Shown here in pieces: positions 61,105 to 64,000 of a stretch of 64,000 nucleotides of DNA. The notes under the pieces were generated by a model, which made no database searches, was not told the DNA's origin, and worked only from the letters and a program-made list of their open reading frames with translations. How positions within the stretch are numbered: the stretch's first letter is position 1; each line of letters starts with the position of its first letter. Both the position numbers and the translations under genes were made by a program. Source of the DNA: Brenneria rubrifaciens (lineage in GTDB: Bacteria > Pseudomonadota > Gammaproteobacteria > Enterobacterales > Enterobacteriaceae); assembly GCF_005484945.1 (NCBI RefSeq), contig NZ_CP034035.1, positions 186,001 through 250,000 of the forward strand, in the 5' to 3' direction.

Positions 61105-63462
61105 ATGAAGCAAATCCGACTGTTGGCTCAGTACTATGTTGATTTGATGGTAAAACTGGGGCTTGTCCGTTTTTCACTGCTGTTGGCTTCGGTATTGGTG
61201 CTGCTGGCGATGGTGGTGCAGATGGCCGTTACGCTGTTGCTCAGCGGAACGGTGGAAAGTATCGATGTTGTTCGTTCTGTCTTTTTCGGGCTGCTGATTA
61301 CACCCTGGGCGGTTTACTTCCTTTCCGTCGTGGTAGAGCAACTTGAGGAATCACGCCAGCGATTGGCAAAGCTGGTAGCGAAGCTGGAAGAAATGCGGCA
61401 CCGGGATTTGGAGTTGAATGCGCAGCTTCAGGGCAATATTGTCCAGCTCAATCAGGAAATTGCCGACCGTATCAAGTCGGAGGAGGCCAGGCTGAAGGTT
61501 GTGAGCCGTCTGAAAGACGAAATGGGGCGCCGTGAACAGGCGCAGATTGAGCTGGAACAACAGTCGGCGCTACTGCGCTCCTTTCTGGATGCGTCTCCCG
61601 ATTTGGTTTATTACCGCAATGAAGACAAAGAGTTTTCTGGTTGTAACCGGGCGATGGAACTGCTGATTGGGAAAAGTCAGAAACAACTGATTGGCCTGAC
61701 GCCGCGGGATGTTTACCCCCCAGATATTGCTGAAAAGGTAATGGAAACGGACGAGAAAGTGTTCCGCCACAATGTTTCCCTGACGTATGAACAATGGCTG
61801 GTCTATCCCGATGGCCGTAAAGCCTGTTTTGAATTACGCAAAGTGCCCTTCTACGACCGTATGGGAAAACGTCACGGACTGATGGGCTTTGGACGCGATA
61901 TAACGGAGCGTAAGCGCTACCAAGACGCATTGGAAAACGCCAGTAGGGAGAAGACGACATTTATCTCAACGATCAGCCACGAGCTGCGTACGCCGCTTAA
62001 TGGCATTGTCGGGTTGAGTCGCATCCTGCTGGATACGCAACTGGACCCGGAGCAGCAGAAGTATCTGAAAACGATTCACGTCAGTGCCATTACGCTGGGT
62101 AATATTTTCAACGATGTCATTGAAATGGACAAACAGGAGCGCCGGAAGGTGCAACTGGACAATCAGCCGATAGATTTCACCGGTTTTCTGGTCGATCTGG
62201 AGAATCTGGGCGGATTGCTTGCGCAGCCTAAAGGCTTGAAGCTGGTTATGGAACTGCATCAGCCGCTGCCCCAGCAAGTCATTACCGATGGCACGCGCCT
62301 GCGGCAGATTCTGTGGAACCTGCTCAGCAACGCCGTGAAATTTACGCCGGAGGGAAAAATTGTCGTGCGGGTGTGGCATGAGCAAGGCAATCGCCTGCGT
62401 TTTGACGTCGAAGATTCCGGTATGGGGATTCCGCCGGATGAGTTGGAAAAAATCTTTGCCATGTACTATCAGGTGAAGGATCAGAATGGCGGTAAACCGG
62501 CGACCGGTACGGGAATTGGTTTATCCGTCTCCAAGCGGCTGGCTCAAAGCATGGGCGGCGATATTCAGGTTATCAGTGCGCAGGGCAAAGGCTCCTGTTT
62601 TACCCTGACCGTGACGGCGCCAGGCGTTGACGAAACCCGCGGGAATGCGGACGCCGATGATGATATGCCGTTACCGGCGCTGCATGTTCTCTTGGTCGAA
62701 GACATTGAATTAAACGTGGTGGTGGCCCGTTCGGTGCTGGAAAGACTGGGCAACAGCGTGGAAGTGGCCATGACCGGGCAGGATGCGCTGAACATGTTCG
62801 ATCCCGATGAGTTTGATTTGGTACTGCTGGATATTCAACTGCCGGATATGACCGGACTGGACGTCGCCCGTCAACTACGCCAGCACTATGCCGACCGCAG
62901 CCTGCCGCCGCTGGTGGCGCTAACCGCCAACGTGCTGAAAGATAAAAAAGAGTATCTGGATGCGGGCATGGATGACGTGCTGAGCAAACCGTTGTCAGTT
63001 CCTGCGTTAACCGCGGTAATCAAACAATATTGGGATTATCAGTCTGCGCAAGGCAATGCGCCCGATGTGGCGAAAAAAGGGGACGAATTGGTGAATGAGA
63101 AACTGCTGGATGTTGCGATGCTTGAGCAGTATCTGGATCTGGTGGGGCCTAAATTAATCCATCAAAGTCTGGATATGTTTGAACAGATGATGCCGGGCTA
63201 TCTGGAGATTCTTGATTCCAACATGACGGCGCGCGATCAGAAAGGCATCACCGAAGAGGGCCATAAGATCAAAGGGGCCGCCGGTTCTGTGGGACTTCGT
63301 CATCTGCAACAGGTGGCGCAGCAGATTCAAACGCCGACATTGCCTGCATGGTGGGATAATGTGCAGGAATGGATTGACGAGCTCAAACACGACTGGCGTC
63401 ATGATGTTCAGGTTCTGCGAAACTGGGTCGCCGAGGCAGAGTCACGGGGATCTGGCGAGTAA
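61105..63462 (+). CDS. arcB: Hybrid histidine kinase ArcB
   Basis: ArcB senses the redox state of the quinone pool and phosphorylates ArcA to repress aerobic metabolism under low oxygen. The 785-residue product (E. coli 778) has two transmembrane helices (about 23-45 and 57-76), a coiled-coil linker with a leucine-zipper pattern, and a PAS domain (about 155-270) with the redox-active C180 and C241 both present. The transmitter has H292 (ISHELRTPLNG) and the ATP-binding G boxes, the receiver has D576 (LVLLDIQLPD) and the HPt domain has H720 (EEGHKIKGAAGS). ArcZ is encoded on the other strand just past its end. Confidence 0.98.
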   Translation: MKQIRLLAQYYVDLMVKLGLVRFSLLLASVLVLLAMVVQMAVTLLLSGTVESIDVVRSVFFGLLITPWAVYFLSVVVEQLEESRQRLAKLVAKLEEMRHRDLELNAQLQGNIVQLNQEIADRIKSEEARLKVVSRLKDEMGRREQAQIELEQQSALLRSFLDASPDLVYYRNEDKEFSGCNRAMELLIGKSQKQLIGLTPRDVYPPDIAEKVMETDEKVFRHNVSLTYEQWLVYPDGRKACFELRKVPFYDRMGKRHGLMGFGRDITERKRYQDALENASREKTTFISTISHELRTPLNGIVGLSRILLDTQLDPEQQKYLKTIHVSAITLGNIFNDVIEMDKQERRKVQLDNQPIDFTGFLVDLENLGGLLAQPKGLKLVMELHQPLPQQVITDGTRLRQILWNLLSNAVKFTPEGKIVVRVWHEQGNRLRFDVEDSGMGIPPDELEKIFAMYYQVKDQNGGKPATGTGIGLSVSKRLAQSMGGDIQVISAQGKGSCFTLTVTAPGVDETRGNADADDDMPLPALHVLLVEDIELNVVVARSVLERLGNSVEVAMTGQDALNMFDPDEFDLVLLDIQLPDMTGLDVARQLRQHYADRSLPPLVALTANVLKDKKEYLDAGMDDVLSKPLSVPALTAVIKQYWDYQSAQGNAPDVAKKGDELVNEKLLDVAMLEQYLDLVGPKLIHQSLDMFEQMMPGYLEILDSNMTARDQKGITEEGHKIKGAAGSVGLRHLQQVAQQIQTPTLPAWWDNVQEWIDELKHDWRHDVQVLRNWVAEAESRGSGE

Positions 63463-63517
63463 AAAGCGGGTAGCGGGGGCTGTGTGGGACAGGGAGTCAA
63501 CAGCGGTGTGGTGGGGT
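63463..63517 (+). other. 3' flank of arcB
   Basis: This short G-rich stretch directly follows the arcB stop and ends at the A-run that forms the T-tail of ArcZ on the other strand. I see no plus-strand terminator here, so arcB transcripts may extend antisense to arcZ. Confidence 0.4.
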
Positions 63518-63641
63518 AAAAAAAAATGACCCCGACCGAAGCCGGGGTGCGCGAATTATGCGCCAACACCAGGGAAATCATGCACCTGCATTTAGATATC
63601 AGGGTTCGTGAGCTCGCAAGTGCGGGTATTACCGCTTAAGC
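63518..63641 (-). ncRNA. arcZ: Small RNA ArcZ
   Basis: On the minus strand the segment GATTTCCCTGGTGTTGGCGC followed by ATAATTCGCGCACCCCGG matches the processed 3' part of E. coli ArcZ, which contains the seed that activates rpoS and represses other targets with Hfq. It ends in a terminator: ACCCCGGCTTCGGTCGGGGT and then nine T (63518-63526). The position between arcB and elbB, opposite to both, is the one known in E. coli. The 5' end is inferred from a TATAAC -10-like element at 63648-63653 and is less certain; that half differs from E. coli. ArcZ and arcB form a feedback loop in E. coli, and ArcZ affects virulence regulators in plant pathogens. Confidence 0.88.
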
Positions 63642-63799
63642 TAAAACGTTATAGTCTCAACTAAAGCACATCTTCATCAAGCAACAAAATAGCAAATATG
63701 GACATCATTGTTACAAGAATCATTAAAATGTGTGATGTAGATTAGTGTTTGTCAATTAAAAAATCAATTAGTTGATGTGATGAAATGAGGGAAAAAATG
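63642..63799. promoter_or_regulatory. Divergent arcZ/elbB promoter region
   Basis: This AT-rich stretch contains the arcZ promoter (TATAAC on the minus strand at 63648-63653, with TTGATG-like sequence further upstream at odd spacing) and the elbB promoter. In E. coli ArcA represses arcZ. I did not find a clear ArcA box by eye. Confidence 0.45.
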
Positions 63800-64000
63800 A
63801 TGAAAAGAGTCGGTATCGTCCTGAGCGGGTGTGGTGTTTTTGATGGTTCGGAGATTCACGAAGCGGTATTGACGCTGCTGGCGCTGGATCGCGCTGGTGC
63901 AGAAGCGGTTTGCTTTGCGCCGGATAAACCGCAGCTTCATGTCGTTAATCATCTGACAGGCGAGGTAACCAATGAGAATCGAAACGTTTTAGCTGAGTCT
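63800..64000 (+). CDS. elbB: ElbB, isoprenoid biosynthesis glyoxalase (partial, runs off the right edge)
   Basis: The first 67 codons match ElbB (YhbL), a DJ-1/PfpI-family protein with weak glyoxalase activity that increases lycopene yield in engineered E. coli. The N-terminal strand and loop [20 protein letters not shown] and the stretch [20 protein letters not shown] are family-typical. The start is one of two adjacent ATGs (63797 or 63800); the second matches the E. coli start, and GAGGG lies 8 nt upstream. The rest of the gene, with the catalytic Cys region, is outside the window. Confidence 0.95.
   Translation, partial: MKRVGIVLSGCGVFDGSEIHEAVLTLLALDRAGAEAVCFAPDKPQLHVVNHLTGEVTNENRNVLAES

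Overview
The window is a chromosomal segment of a Gammaproteobacterium of the order Enterobacterales. Nearly every gene has the length, key residues and local order of its Escherichia coli counterpart: dusB-fis, mreBCD, tldD, rapZ-ptsN-hpf-rpoN-lptBAC-kdsCD, mlaFEDCB-ibaG-murA, degS-degQ, rplM-rpsI, sspAB, gltBD and arcB. Departures from E. coli point to a plant-associated Pectobacteriaceae such as Brenneria, Dickeya, Lonsdalea or Pectobacterium: a type II dehydroquinase gene (aroQ) heads the accBC operon, a modD gene lies between accC and yhdT, and aaeRXAB lies beside tldD. The genus cannot be settled by reading alone. No rRNA, tRNA, insertion sequence, prophage or CRISPR array was seen.

Layout: 1-0.1 kb, the start of a periplasmic binding-protein gene (minus). 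0.5-4.8 kb, fis, dusB, prmA, panF and yhdT (minus). 5.1-5.9 kb, modD (plus). 6.0-8.3 kb, accC, accB and aroQ (minus). 8.5-9.5 kb, acuI (minus). 9.6-22.1 kb, csrD, mreBCD, yhdE, rng, yhdP and tldD (plus). 22.3-26.7 kb, divergent aaeR / aaeXAB. 26.7-28.9 kb, divergent darP / pmbA. 28.9-37.1 kb, a long minus-strand run ptsO, rapZ, ptsN, hpf, rpoN, lptB, lptA, lptC, kdsC, kdsD, yrbG. 37.5-42.4 kb, mlaFEDCB, ibaG, murA (plus). 42.4-45.7 kb, degS, degQ, zapG (minus). 45.9-49.6 kb, zapE, rplM-rpsI, sspA-sspB (plus). 49.7-53.4 kb, an accessory block. 53.5-59.4 kb, gltD-gltB (minus). 60.0-63.5 kb, yhcC and arcB (plus), then the small RNA ArcZ on the opposite strand and the start of elbB.

Functionally the window is rich in cell-envelope genes: cell shape (MreBCD), phospholipid traffic (YhdP, Mla), LPS export and Kdo synthesis (Lpt, KdsC, KdsD), the first step of peptidoglycan synthesis (MurA), its RapZ-linked hexosamine supply, and envelope stress proteases (DegS, DegQ). 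A second theme is global regulation: Fis, RpoN with PTS-Ntr (NPr, PtsN), CsrD, SspA/SspB, ArcB and ArcZ.

The only clear accessory region is 49.7-53.4 kb. It holds a GFA-family zinc protein gene with a run of ten G inside the reading frame, and an AT-rich divergent module of a LysR regulator, an RraA/HMG-aldolase-like enzyme and an ACS-type MFS transporter that looks like a catabolic unit for an unidentified organic acid. Other points of interest are a modular hairpin repeat present at three loci (twice between mreB and mreC), a long palindromic element upstream of mlaF with a half copy upstream of pmbA, and a clear ArcZ gene. I found no convincing new defence system or other large undescribed system.
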